The notes: generated by a model not told the origin, from the sequence alone. A DNA stretch of 64,000 bases from Streptomyces sp. NRRL WC-3742 (GCF_000720635.1 NZ_JOCF01000002.1:1-64000); one strand, 5' to 3'; numbered from the stretch's first letter, positions 43,497 through 51,458 are shown. A program made the numbers and translations.

Positions 43497-44947
43497 CGGG
43501 GTCCTCGTCCTCCCAGGGGCGCCGTCCCGTGGTGGGGGTCATCGCCGTCGTCGCGGTACGGGTCGTCGTCGTGTCCGTCGGGGCGTTGCTGACCTTGTCG
43601 GCCTTGTTGGCCTGGCAGGCCCTGTGGGCTTTCTGGGCCTTGTGGGCCTTGTTCGCCTTGTGGGCCGAAGGGATCGTCTCCGGGAGGCCGGAAGGCCCCC
43701 CGCAGGTCGGGGCGACGGGTGGGCGGTTCCTCCGGTTCGGCCCGGGCCCGCACCTCGAAGGCGTACTTGGCCTTCATCGCGGCCCGGGGCATCGCTTCGT
43801 CGAAGTCGTCGAGGGAGTTGAGGCCGATGGAGGCTGCGGGGCCGCCCGCTCCGGTCACGCCGAGGAAGCTCGGCCGGCCGGCCCGCCGGGTGATGCGCAG
43901 CACCTGGTCACTCAACTCCCCGAGCTCGCCCCCGCGTTCGGCGCACTCCGGGTCGTCGGCGTTCCAGGGCTCGAGGACGCTGACCCAGGTGGCGTCGGAG
44001 CGGTCGAAGCGGCGGACGAGTTCGCACCGGCCCGGGTCGCGCAGCGCCCAGCGGTCGAGCAGCAGCAGGCCGGGCGCCTCGGCGTTGCCGTCGATGATCG
44101 ACTCGACCTCGTCGTCGAACTCGTGCACCGTCGGCTGGAAGCCCAACTGCCGCGCCAGGCGCACCGCGTGCTGCGCGATCGGCGAGCCGGACGGGCGGTA
44201 CGGGTGCCAGTCGGTGCGCCGAGCGCCGTAGAAGTCGGGGTTGCGGTCGGGCGGCAACTCGCCCTGGTGGTAGGAGAGTACGGATATGCGCAGCTGCTTG
44301 GTCGGGGCGCTGACGTCGAAGGCGGAGGGCAGGGAGTTGAAGTCGAGCCGCCGCCCGACCGGGATCACCGTCTCCTCGGCCACCTGGACGATCCGGCGGG
44401 CCAGGCGGTGCACGGCCAGTTCGTAGGCGGAGCGGAAGTAGGTGAGCTTCATCAGCGCGTACAGGCCCTCGGTGGCGTAGTCCGGGCCGAATCCGGCGTG
44501 GTTGAACTGCAGTTCGCTGGCCACCGTGGGCAGCCGGTAGCGGGACATCGGCGCCCAGAGCACCGGGACGATGCCGCTGGTCCGCTCCACGTCCATGGTC
44601 GCCGGATAGACGGGCCGGCGGGTGAAGGCGTGCCACTCCTGGCCGCACGGAACGCTGTTGAAGTACCGGGGCGAGTAGAGCGGCACGAACACCCTGCAGG
44701 TCGCCAGCTCCTCCGAGAGCCGCTCCGCCCACAACTCCCCCTGGTGCATGGACTCGTCCATGAACCCGACCGGCGCCCCGGAAGGCACCGTGGTGAGCTG
44801 GAGCACCGCCTCGCACAGATCCCGGTACAGCTGCCGCACCCAGTGGTTGGGATCACCCGCGCCTCGCGCACCTGCCTTCGGGGTGTGCGCATAGGAGAGG
44901 AAGAAATACGGCCGGGCGTCCTCCTCTTCCCAGCCACGGTCGTTCAC
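43493..44947 (-). CDS. fxsC: FxsC: TIR-like protein of the FxSxx-COOH system
   Basis: 484 residues. An N-terminal TIR-like domain opens PYFFLSYAHTPKAG and continues with FMDESMHQGELWAERLSEEL, CRVFVPLYSPRYFNS. A second region contains LRISVLSYHQGELP with DDEVESIIDGNAEAPGLLLLDRWAL. The last 70 residues are collagen-like Gly/Pro/Gln repeats ending with Asp/His-rich sequence, encoded by a GGCCTTG-type tandem repeat at 43585-43675. The GTG at 44947 is preceded by GGGAGG; the open frame upstream has no similarity. Directly upstream of fxsT and co-translated with it. Confidence 0.86.
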   Translation of the reverse strand: MNDRGWEEEDARPYFFLSYAHTPKAGARGAGDPNHWVRQLYRDLCEAVLQLTTVPSGAPVGFMDESMHQGELWAERLSEELATCRVFVPLYSPRYFNSVPCGQEWHAFTRRPVYPATMDVERTSGIVPVLWAPMSRYRLPTVASELQFNHAGFGPDYATEGLYALMKLTYFRSAYELAVHRLARRIVQVAEETVIPVGRRLDFNSLPSAFDVSAPTKQLRISVLSYHQGELPPDRNPDFYGARRTDWHPYRPSGSPIAQHAVRLARQLGFQPTVHEFDDEVESIIDGNAEAPGLLLLDRWALRDPGRCELVRRFDRSDATWVSVLEPWNADDPECAERGGELGELSDQVLRITRRAGRPSFLGVTGAGGPAASIGLNSLDDFDEAMPRAAMKAKYAFEVRARAEPEEPPTRRPDLRGAFRPPGDDPFGPQGEQGPQGPESPQGLPGQQGRQGQQRPDGHDDDPYRDDGDDPHHGTAPLGGRGPR

Positions 44948-45085
44948 ACGCGCCTCCCCCGGGCCCGTAGGCACCCTGGTCCCCGCAGCCCCCGTGCGGC
45001 GGGGCTCCAGTGTAGGAACGACTGATACCCCAATGGAATAGCACATCGCCTCGTACGAATTGACATGACCGAAACGACGTGCTGG

Positions 45086-45625
45086 TCACCGCCCGTGGTT
45101 CTCAGCCATCACTCCCCGTACCTGCCCAGCCAGTTCGGAAGCACTCCTCAGCCCGTCCAGCACCAGATCACTTCCGGCCCTCAGCGGCTCGACGAACCGG
45201 TCGTGCGCCGCGCGGCGGTGCTGCACGTAGTTGCGCAGCAGCACATGGAGGGGGAAGCCGCCCTGGACGCACTTGCGGTCGATCTTGCGGGCCAGGCGGA
45301 GGTCGGGGGCGAGGTCGACGAACACGTCGAGCCTGGGGATTCCGGGCGGCGCGGTGATCCGCCGGGCGAACAGGCCCTCGACGATCACCACGCCCGCGCC
45401 CAGGGCTGCCCGCACGTCCGTCGCCAGCCGGGCTTCGTCGACGGACCGGGGATCGCCGACATCCAGCCGGGGCACGCCGTTCTCGTCGGGTGCCCAGACG
45501 CCCCGGCTTTCGTCTGCGTAGTAGTAGTCGTCCGCGTGCAGCACGGTCGTCGATCCGTGCTTGGCCAGTTCGCGCGCCAGCGTCGTCTTTCCCGCACCCG
45601 CGCCACCGGTCAACGTCACCAGCAT
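45086..45625 (-). CDS. Uridine kinase-like P-loop kinase
   Basis: 179 residues. Walker A is LTGGAGAGKTTLARELA; then HADDYYYADE, the DD(F/Y)Y motif of uridine kinases; VVIVEGLFARR as the Walker B-like strand; and RKIDRKCVQGGFP near the end as lid region. It should phosphorylate a nucleoside or a small alcohol; substrate assignment to uridine is by family. The ATG at 45625 has AGGGGG 5 nt upstream; ATG at 45649 and 45652 are alternatives. Divergent from the DUF397 gene. Confidence 0.85.
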   Translation of the reverse strand: MLVTLTGGAGAGKTTLARELAKHGSTTVLHADDYYYADESRGVWAPDENGVPRLDVGDPRSVDEARLATDVRAALGAGVVIVEGLFARRITAPPGIPRLDVFVDLAPDLRLARKIDRKCVQGGFPLHVLLRNYVQHRRAAHDRFVEPLRAGSDLVLDGLRSASELAGQVRGVMAENHGR

Positions 45626-45688
45626 CCGGTCCCCCTCGCCATCACCCATCATGGAACCCCACACCTGAACGGAAGGGCCACGAATTCC

Positions 45689-45892
45689 ATGAGCCGCCTC
45701 GACCACCTCGACTGGCAGCGCCCCGCCCTCAGCGAGGGCCAGGAGCTGTACCTGGAGATCGCCTCCGACGAGGAACACGTCTACATCCGGCAGTCGGACG
45801 ACCTGGACCACATCGTCACCACCACGCGGAAGAAGTTCGACGCGTGGGTCAAGGGCGCCAAGGCGGGCGAGTTCGACCACTTCATCGCCTGA
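45689..45892 (+). CDS. DUF397 protein (orphan copy)
   Basis: 67 residues, DUF397 domain (LEIASDEEHVYIRQSDDLDH and KKFDAWVKGAKAGEFDHFIA). DUF397 genes normally follow an XRE-type DUF5753 regulator; here none is upstream, only the divergent kinase. Its last 10 residues and the surrounding DNA (45863-45895) are almost identical to the DUF397 gene at 48265, so the two are recent paralogs or products of recombination. GGAAGGG precedes the ATG by about 13 nt. Converges with the GH113-like gene 4 bp away. Confidence 0.8.
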   Translation: MSRLDHLDWQRPALSEGQELYLEIASDEEHVYIRQSDDLDHIVTTTRKKFDAWVKGAKAGEFDHFIA

Positions 45893-45896
45893 ACAT

Positions 45897-46925
45897 CTAT
45901 GTTGCGTGGGCCCACCGCTGCTTCAGGACCTGCTCGGCGGGCTTCCCGTGGGGCGTGTACGCCAGGTTCCTCGGCGTCTCGCCCGTGTCGGGCCAGTCGT
46001 CCCACATCCACCAGCAGACGCCGGCCCACCAGGGCCTGCCGTCGAAGGCCGTCAGCAACGCCTCGTAGCCGGCGGCCTGTTCTGCGGTGTCCTCGGCCTT
46101 GCTGACCGTCCAGGAGTAGGGGGCGGTGGTCGAGCCGCGCTGGCTCACGTAACCGGCCTCGGTGAAGAGGATCCGCTTCTGCTGCCGGGCGGAGAAGGCG
46201 GCAAGCTGGTCCACGATCGGCTTCCAGCCCTGGCGAAGCCGGGCCGGGTCGGTGGTGGGCCGGTCGGAGAGCGGGAAGTAGGCGTCGATGCCGATGAGGT
46301 CGAGGTCTCTCCAGAACGGGATGTTCTGGTACTCGTCGTAGTTCGCGGCGTAGGTCAGCGGGCCTTTGTATGTCGCGCGGACGGCGGCGATCACTTTGGT
46401 CCAGTGGCCGCCGTCCTGGGAGGTGCCGGCGAGTTCGGTACCCACGGAGAGCTGCTCGACGCCGGTTTCGGTGGCGAGTTGGGCGTAGTGGGTAATGAAG
46501 GCTTCGTAGGCGGTGAACCAGGCGTCGGGGTCGGCGGGCTTGATGGCGGCACGGTCGCCGCCCTTGGCGAGGTCGACGTGGGGTTTGACCATCGTCCTGA
46601 GACCGGCATCGTGGGCCTGCTTGATGATGCGGCGCAGGCTGTCGTCGGTGGCGCTCTCCCCGGTGGCACGCATCAAGGAGTCGGTGACGGTGTCCTGGTA
46701 CCAGGTGGGGGTGAAGGTCACCCAGCGCGCGCCGGTGGCGGCGATGTCCCGTAAATACGCCCCGGCTTGCGGGTTGTCGTAGTCGCTCGCGTTCCAGGCG
46801 GGGAGGGTCACGCCGCGTAGTTCGGCACCGGCCGTGGGCGGCGATTCCCCGCCGCTGTCGGAGGACGAGCATCCGGCCACCCCGAACACCAGGGCCACCG
46901 AGAGGGCGACTGCCTTCTTCACCAT
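45897..46925 (-). CDS. Glycoside hydrolase-like lipoprotein (GH113 type)
   Basis: 342 residues. MVKKAVALSVALVFGVAGCSS is a lipoprotein signal with lipobox VAGC, so it is anchored outside the membrane. The TIM-barrel part has two candidate catalytic glutamates in LSVGTELAGTSQ and ILFTEAGYVS and a closing segment WWAGVCWWMWDDWPD, as in GH113-like enzymes, for which beta-mannanase activity is known. Early barrel strand: WVTFTPTWYQDTVTD; then MVKPHVDLAKGG. Start at ATG 46925; GTG 46943 is the alternative with GGGG nearby. Confidence 0.83.
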   Translation of the reverse strand: MVKKAVALSVALVFGVAGCSSSDSGGESPPTAGAELRGVTLPAWNASDYDNPQAGAYLRDIAATGARWVTFTPTWYQDTVTDSLMRATGESATDDSLRRIIKQAHDAGLRTMVKPHVDLAKGGDRAAIKPADPDAWFTAYEAFITHYAQLATETGVEQLSVGTELAGTSQDGGHWTKVIAAVRATYKGPLTYAANYDEYQNIPFWRDLDLIGIDAYFPLSDRPTTDPARLRQGWKPIVDQLAAFSARQQKRILFTEAGYVSQRGSTTAPYSWTVSKAEDTAEQAAGYEALLTAFDGRPWWAGVCWWMWDDWPDTGETPRNLAYTPHGKPAEQVLKQRWAHAT

Positions 46926-46988
46926 GATTCGGAGCGTAGGCACACTACCCCGCGCCGGTGCGGTGAACTCGCGAAACCTCCGCTCGCG

Positions 46989-47015
46989 CAGGAAGTCGGA
47001 CGGGCCGACTTCCTG
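46989..47015. terminator. GGAAGTCGG hairpin, copy 1
   Basis: Arms 46989-46999 and 47005-47015 form 11 perfect pairs with a 5-nt loop. It lies 16 bp downstream of the small minus-strand ORF and in the GH113-like promoter region. The arm sequence CAGGAAGTCGG is nearly the same as that of the hairpin at 49723-49755. Confidence 0.6.
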
Positions 47016-47030
47016 TGCGCGGGAGGCCGG

Positions 47031-47114
47031 TTAGCGGTTGAGGTGGAGTTCTCGGAGTCGGCAGATGCCGCCCATCAGGGATTCGAGAAGGATGAGGAGC
47101 AGGAGAGCCTTCAC
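47031..47114 (-). CDS. Possible 27-residue hydrophobic peptide
   Basis: A GTG-started frame, one base after the stop of the preceding 76-residue gene. GGGAG lies 7 nt before the GTG. The product begins VKALLLLILLESLMGGI, a short hydrophobic helix, and ends CRLRELHLNR. It stops 16 nt before a hairpin terminator, so it would be the last cistron of the ATPase-fragment operon. Too short to judge by similarity; the evidence is position, ribosome-binding site and composition only. Confidence 0.4.
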   Translation of the reverse strand: MKALLLLILLESLMGGICRLRELHLNR

Positions 47115-47115
47115 C

Positions 47116-47346
47116 CTAGAACTCCCGCAGGACCGCGAGGAGGTTGATCACGGTGCTGACGGGAACGTTGCCGAGGTTGACGAGCACCCGGCCGTCGAGG
47201 GAGCGCTCACCGGGCTTGGCGGACGGCCAGAGGAGGCCGAACTCGCGTCCTGCGGCTCGGAGTTCCACGAGAAGTTCGCGGATCTCGGAGCGGCCGAGGT
47301 GGTTGAGCGCAGGGTCCATCGGCTGGACGGGGTGGTGGGCGTTCAC
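47116..47346 (-). CDS. Small conserved protein, unknown function
   Basis: 76 residues from GTG 47346, overlapping the ATP-binding protein stop by 4 bp (GTGA). Key segments: LNHLGRSEIRELLVELRAAG, FGLLWPSAKPGERSLDGRVLVNLGN. I do not recognise a named family, but overlap with an ATPase gene suggests the two act together, as occurs in streptomycete ATPase/DUF397 clusters. Confidence 0.6.
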   Translation of the reverse strand: MNAHHPVQPMDPALNHLGRSEIRELLVELRAAGREFGLLWPSAKPGERSLDGRVLVNLGNVPVSTVINLLAVLREF

Positions 47347-47660
47347 GCGGCACCGTCCAGCTCGAACCAGACGCGCTTGCCCAGCTTCTGGGGTTCGGCG
47401 CCCCAGCGGTGGGTGAGGCCCGCGACGAGCTGGAGGCCACGGCCGGACTCCGAGAGGGAGTTGGGCTTCCTCTGCTCGGGGAGGGAGGGGCTGCGGTCGG
47501 CGACGGTGACGCGGAGGGTGCCGCCGGTGATGACGACCAGGACGACGGGCGAGGCCGTCAGCCCGTGCCGCCAGGCGTTCACGATCAGCTCGACGAGCGC
47601 GAGTTCGGCGTCGCCGATGGAGGACGCGGGCGAGAGCAGTGGCAAGGGGTGGTGGACGGA
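47343..47660 (-). pseudogene. RsbW-like ATP-binding protein, 5' truncated
   Basis: The HATPase_c_2 part from DAELALVELIVNAWRHG (N-box) through VTVADRSPSL to SESGRGLQLVAGLTHRWG is intact and ends properly. The N-terminal helix and strands normally found before the N-box are missing; upstream, about 47640-47690, the sequence turns into the antisense of a DUF5753-type gene. It may still be translated from a GTG near 47680, but would lack the usual first 30-40 residues. Same subgroup as the ATPase at 23173. Confidence 0.6.
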
Positions 47661-48262
47661 GTTCAGGCACGACACCACGCGCAGCGCGCTCGACCTGGCT
47701 GAAGCAGAGGCGCACGCAACCGCCCTGGACAACTACGAATCCCTGCTGATCCCAGGACTCTTGCAAACCAGGGCTTACAGCGAAGTCATCCAGGGGTTCA
47801 ACGAGAAGAAGGTCGAGTTCCGCCACGAGCGCCACAAGATCCTCACCGGCAACAACGCGCCTCCGTACCGCGCCGTGATCCACGAGGCAGCCCTGCACAT
47901 GATGTACGGAGGCCCGACCGTCATTCGCGACCAGCTGAATCACCTGATCGAGATGAGCAGGCTGCCGAACGTGACGATTCAGATCCTCCCGTTCGACTGC
48001 ACCACGTACGCTTCGAATGACACGCCGTTCCTCCTCATTCGCGGAGCCCACACCCGCCTTGACACCGTTCTTCTCGAGCACCCGCACGGGTCCGACTTCA
48101 TCGGCGATTCTGAGGTCGTGACAACATTTGATCGGAAGTTCGACCGGCTCAGGGGCTTGGCGCTGCCCTCCCCTGTCGGCAGCGACGTCCGAGTCATCGC
48201 CAGCCCAACGCGATTCGCTGGGTGTGCTCCAGCACATCCGCTACAAGGTCCAAGGAAGATAG
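47650..48262 (+). pseudogene. XRE/DUF5753 regulator remnant: N-terminus missing and C-terminus frameshifted
   Basis: The DUF5753 ligand domain is readable: EAEAHATALDNYESLLIPGL, YRAVIHEAALHMMYGGP, MSRLPNVTIQILPFD, and VTTFDRKFDRLRGLALP. The DNA-binding XRE domain that should come first is absent. After about 48165 the natural ending moves to the +1 frame, which reads LSAATSESSPAQRDSLGVLQ followed by HIRYKVQGR and stop TAG at 48260-48262, just before the DUF397 ATG, where such regulators usually stop. In the original frame the sequence instead fuses into DUF397. Both defects argue for a dead gene. Confidence 0.7.
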
Positions 48263-48264
48263 CC

Positions 48265-48459
48265 ATGCACCAGCTCAACTGGCAGAAGTCCAGCTTCAGC
48301 AGCGACCAGGCCAACTGCGTCGAAATCGCTTCTGCCGATGAGCTGGTTTACATCCGTGAGTCCGATGACCCGGCCGTCATCCTCACCACCACACCCGCCA
48401 AGCTCAACGCCTGGATCGCCAGCGCCAAGGCCGGCGAGTTCGACCACTTCATCGCCTGA
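48265..48459 (+). CDS. DUF397 protein
   Basis: 64 residues: MHQLNWQKSSFSSDQANCVE, VYIRESDDPAVILTTTPAKL, ending AKAGEFDHFIA. AAGGAAGA precedes the ATG by about 5 nt. DUF397 proteins partner XRE-DUF5753 regulators and ATPases; here the cognate regulator is broken. Close paralog of the DUF397 gene at 45689. Confidence 0.85.
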   Translation: MHQLNWQKSSFSSDQANCVEIASADELVYIRESDDPAVILTTTPAKLNAWIASAKAGEFDHFIA

Positions 48460-48544
48460 ACCCTCGTGCCCACTCGGGGTGCGTTGCCGGGGGCAGGGGG
48501 ATATCCGGTGGCATCCCCCTGCTCCCACGGCGAAGATCGCGCCC

Positions 48545-49117
48545 ATGCACGTCTTCCTCGAGACCGAGCGGCTCGTCCTCCGCCCCTTCACCGAAGCCGA
48601 CGCCGACGGCCTCCTCACACTCGACAGCGACCCCGAGGTGATGCGCTTCATCAACGGCGGCGAGCCGACCACCCTCGAAGCCGTCCGAGCCCGCGTCCTC
48701 CCCCGGCTCCTCCACGACCACCCCTGCACCGGCACCCGGGGCTTCTGGGCCGCCGAAGAGCGAGCCACCGGCACCTTCCTCGGCTGGTTCGAGTTCCGCC
48801 CCCTCGACGACCAGGACCCCACCGTCGTCGAACTCGGCTACCGCCTCAACCGAGCCTCCTGGGGCAAGGGTTACGCCACCGAAGGCTCCCTCGCCCTCGT
48901 CCGCAAGGGCTTCACCGACCTCGGCACCACCCGCGTCACCGCCAACACCATGGCCGTGAACTCCCGTTCCCGCCGCGCGATGGAGAAGTCCGGCCTGGTC
49001 TTCCTCCGCAACTTCACCGGCGACTGGCCCGACGCCATCCCCGGCTCCGAGCACGGCGAGGTCGAGTACGACCTCACCCGCGCCCAGTGGGAACAGCGGC
49101 ATACCGTAGGCCAATGA
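48545..49117 (+). CDS. GNAT acetyltransferase, RimJ/RimL type
   Basis: 190 residues. LETERLVLRPFTEADADGLL is the classic start of RimJ/RimL-like acetyltransferases; the acetyl-CoA motif is GYRLNRASWGKGYATEG; then VTANTMAVNSRSRRAMEKSG. It may acetylate an N-terminal or small amine substrate, unspecified. Its stop overlaps the methyltransferase ATG by 4 bp, indicating translational coupling. Confidence 0.9.
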   Translation: MHVFLETERLVLRPFTEADADGLLTLDSDPEVMRFINGGEPTTLEAVRARVLPRLLHDHPCTGTRGFWAAEERATGTFLGWFEFRPLDDQDPTVVELGYRLNRASWGKGYATEGSLALVRKGFTDLGTTRVTANTMAVNSRSRRAMEKSGLVFLRNFTGDWPDAIPGSEHGEVEYDLTRAQWEQRHTVGQ

Positions 49118-49728
49118 CCTCGGACTACTGGAACCACAACGTCCACTACCACCCGCTGGTCCTCAACGCCGTGCCGGACGGCTGCCGTTCGGCACTGGAC
49201 GTCGGCTGCGGCGAGGGGCTGCTGGTGCGCAAGCTGACCCAACGAGCCCAGTCGGTGACCGGCGTGGACACCTCCGGCGCGATGATCCGCCTGGCCCGCG
49301 AACGCAGCGCAGGTCTCGGCGGAGTGACCTTCTCCGAGGCGGACTTCCTCGACGCGGCTTCGGGCGGCCCGGGTACGTACGACTTCATCAGCGCCGTAGC
49401 GGTGGTCCATCACGTCGAGTTCGAGCAGGCGGTCAGTTCCATGGTCCGCCTGCTCGCCCCCGGCGGACGCCTGGTGATCATCGGCCTGGCCAACAACCGG
49501 ACACCCCAGGACTGGATCATCGGCGCCGCAGGAGTCCCGGCCGCCCGGTTCCGCGCCCGCCGTCACGGGGGCAAGACCGACCCGGACGGCATGCCCCTCC
49601 GGATGCCGGACATGGCCTGGGGCGAGGTCCGCAGGGAGGCGAAACGGCTGCTCCCCGGCTGCCGCTTCCGCCGCCATCTGCTGTGGCGCTACTCGCTCGT
49701 GTGGGACAAGCCCGCCGACGGCGCGTAG
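49114..49728 (+). CDS. Class I SAM-dependent methyltransferase
   Basis: 204 residues. Begins MTSDYWNHNVHYHPLVL; SAM motif I is ALDVGCGEGLLVRKL; post-I VTGVDTSGAMIRLARER; motif II-III DFISAVAVVHHVEFEQAV and LLAPGGRLVIIGLANN. Typical of UbiE/Tam-like small-molecule methyltransferases; substrate unknown. Operon with the upstream GNAT gene. The stop codon lies inside the 15-bp hairpin at 49723-49755. Confidence 0.9.
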   Translation: MTSDYWNHNVHYHPLVLNAVPDGCRSALDVGCGEGLLVRKLTQRAQSVTGVDTSGAMIRLARERSAGLGGVTFSEADFLDAASGGPGTYDFISAVAVVHHVEFEQAVSSMVRLLAPGGRLVIIGLANNRTPQDWIIGAAGVPAARFRARRHGGKTDPDGMPLRMPDMAWGEVRREAKRLLPGCRFRRHLLWRYSLVWDKPADGA

Positions 49729-49755
49729 GAAGTCGGCCCCGCCGACTTCCTACGC
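49723..49755. terminator. GGAAGTCGG hairpin, copy 2
   Basis: Fifteen perfect pairs (49723-49737 and 49741-49755) with a 3-nt loop. It contains the methyltransferase stop codon and ends 10 bp before the convergent EF-hand gene stop, so it can terminate both transcripts. Confidence 0.75.
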
Positions 49756-49765
49756 AGCACACCGC

Positions 49766-50287
49766 TCAGTAGAGGGCGTGCCCCATGGGGGAATCCTCGC
49801 CCGTGACGTACGCGCGGATCGCCGCCAGGTACTCGGCGCGGCCCACCCGGCCGTCACCGTCCCCGTCCAGCGCCTCGAAGGCTGCGTCGGCGTTGCCCGC
49901 CCGGTTCCCCAGTGCTTGCCGCAGCAGCGTGAACTGGGCGCGGTCCAGGGCGCCGTCGGCGTCGGCATCGGCCAGGTCGAACAGGGCGCCCAGGGCGTAC
50001 CGGCAGACGGTGTCGAACTTCTCGGCATCCACCCAGGCCGCGTACTCCTCGTACGTCACCACCCCGTCGCCGTTGGCGTCCATCGCGGCCCAGGCCCGTT
50101 CTCCCGTGGCACGGGCAATGGCGACCAGGGGGTCGTCCTCGTCGCGCCCGGTCGCCTGCCGGGCCCGTTCGATCCGGACGAAGTAGTCGTGCCTGGAGGC
50201 GACTCCGTCCCCGTCCGTGTCGAGCATCGCGTAGATGCGGGCCTTCGGAGCAACGGCGGCCTGCGCTTCGGTCTGTGGAAGTGGCAT
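49766..50287 (-). CDS. Calerythrin-like EF-hand calcium-binding protein
   Basis: 173 residues with four EF-hand loops: DTDGDGVASRHD, DANGDGVVTYEE, DADADGALDRAQ and DGDGDGRVGRAE. The spacing (first loop alone, second about 45 residues later, then a close pair) matches calerythrin and sarcoplasmic calcium-binding proteins known from actinobacteria. No signal peptide, so it is cytoplasmic, probably as a Ca2+ buffer or sensor. Confidence 0.93.
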   Translation of the reverse strand: MPLPQTEAQAAVAPKARIYAMLDTDGDGVASRHDYFVRIERARQATGRDEDDPLVAIARATGERAWAAMDANGDGVVTYEEYAAWVDAEKFDTVCRYALGALFDLADADADGALDRAQFTLLRQALGNRAGNADAAFEALDGDGDGRVGRAEYLAAIRAYVTGEDSPMGHALY

Positions 50288-50314
50288 GTCGGTTCAGTGC
50301 CCTCGCGTTCGGGT

Positions 50315-50866
50315 TCAGTGGGTGAGGCGGAGTACGAGGGTCGAGTCGAGGGCGGTCTCCCCGGCCGGGGTGCCGCAGCCGACGCCGGTGCTGGTGCCGA
50401 TCGCGTTGACGGTGTCACCGGCGAACCGTGCGCTGTCGGCGGTGACGCCTCCGGTGACGACCAGCGAGGCGGTGCCGTTGACCTTGACGACGTCGGTCCT
50501 GTCGAACCTGAAGGTGGAGGCGGTTCCGCCCGTCCAGTTGACGGTGGTGGTCGAGGTGTCCTGGTGCTCGTCCCCGGTGCATTCGGTGGCGGGCATGGTG
50601 ACCGTCCGCGTGAAGGTCCCGTCGGCCAGCGGCGCCCCGGCCGCGTCCACGCAGGACACGGTGCCGGTCATCGCCAGCGTGTCGGGCAGGGGCACGTTGA
50701 CGCCGCCGGGGTCGACCGCCGAGGCGAAGACACCGTGGCCGTTCATCACACAGGTGGCATCGGTCACGGGCGCGGCGGAACCGGCCGCCGACGAACCGGC
50801 GATCGGCGCCACGACAGTGAGCAGCGAGGTGGCGACCAGCAGGGCGCCGCGAGCAGCGATCTTCAT
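50315..50866 (-). CDS. Secreted protein of unknown function
   Basis: 183 residues. A signal peptide (MKIAARGALLVATSLLTVV with AGSSAAGSA after it) leads to a Thr/Val/Gly-rich beta-type domain with four cysteines (ATCVMNGHG, VSCVDAAG, ATECTGDE, GVGCGTPAG), probably two disulfides. No family recognised. ATG 50866 has AGTTCTCCCG-type weak upstream sequence; GAGAACTCACCTG precedes it. It is followed by the EF-hand gene on the same strand after 27 bp. Confidence 0.75.
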   Translation of the reverse strand: MKIAARGALLVATSLLTVVAPIAGSSAAGSAAPVTDATCVMNGHGVFASAVDPGGVNVPLPDTLAMTGTVSCVDAAGAPLADGTFTRTVTMPATECTGDEHQDTSTTTVNWTGGTASTFRFDRTDVVKVNGTASLVVTGGVTADSARFAGDTVNAIGTSTGVGCGTPAGETALDSTLVLRLTH

Positions 50867-51023
50867 CAGGTGAGTTCTCCCGTAGTCCCTGAACGCCGGA
50901 GGTCGGCCCGGCCGAACGCGCACAGCGTGTCGTGGTCGGCCGGGGTCGTCGACGACATTGCTCCGTACGCGGCGTGTCGGCCCGGGCGTACAAGGCGGGG
51001 AGCATTCCCGTCCGCCGACGGCC

Positions 51024-51458
51024 TCAGGCCGAGGCTGCGGCGACGCAGAACTCGTTGCCCTCCGGGTCGGCCATCACCACGTGGTGCCCGTCGAACTCCT
51101 GCAGGACGGCGCCGCCCGCCTTCACCAGCCGCTCGGACTCCGCCTTGATCCGCGCCCACCGCTCACCGGGGCTGCCGTGTCCCGGCACCCGGACGTCGAT
51201 GTGGAGCCGGTTCTTCGCCGTCTTCGGTTCGGGGACCTTGAGGATGGAGAGACGGGGGCCGACGCCGTCGGGATCGCAGAGCCACGCCCCGTCGTCCTCG
51301 GAGTCGTCCTCCGGCAGGTCGAACTGCGCGAGCCACTCCGCGCGGGTGGTGAAGGGGGCAGGCGGCGGCTCGTCGATGTAGCCCAGTGCCGTCTTCCAGA
51401 ATGCGGCGAGGAGTTGTGCGTCCGCGCAGTCGAGGGTCAGATCGATTTTGGCTGCCAT
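51024..51458 (-). CDS. VOC-superfamily (glyoxalase-like) protein
   Basis: 144 residues. Starts MAAKIDLTLDCADAQLLAAF, with WKTALGYID, then LSILKVPEPKTAKNRLHIDV, and ends HHVVMADPEGNEFCV. This is the paired beta-alpha-beta-beta-beta fold of the glyoxalase/dioxygenase superfamily (Glyoxalase_6-like). Function unknown. It stands alone on the minus strand. Confidence 0.85.
   Translation of the reverse strand: MAAKIDLTLDCADAQLLAAFWKTALGYIDEPPPAPFTTRAEWLAQFDLPEDDSEDDGAWLCDPDGVGPRLSILKVPEPKTAKNRLHIDVRVPGHGSPGERWARIKAESERLVKAGGAVLQEFDGHHVVMADPEGNEFCVAAASA

Noticed and set aside
45689..49728. Accessory region considered as an integrated mobile element
   Set aside because: No integrase, transposase, tRNA or flanking attachment-type repeat was found; only gene damage and two DUF397 copies support rearrangement.
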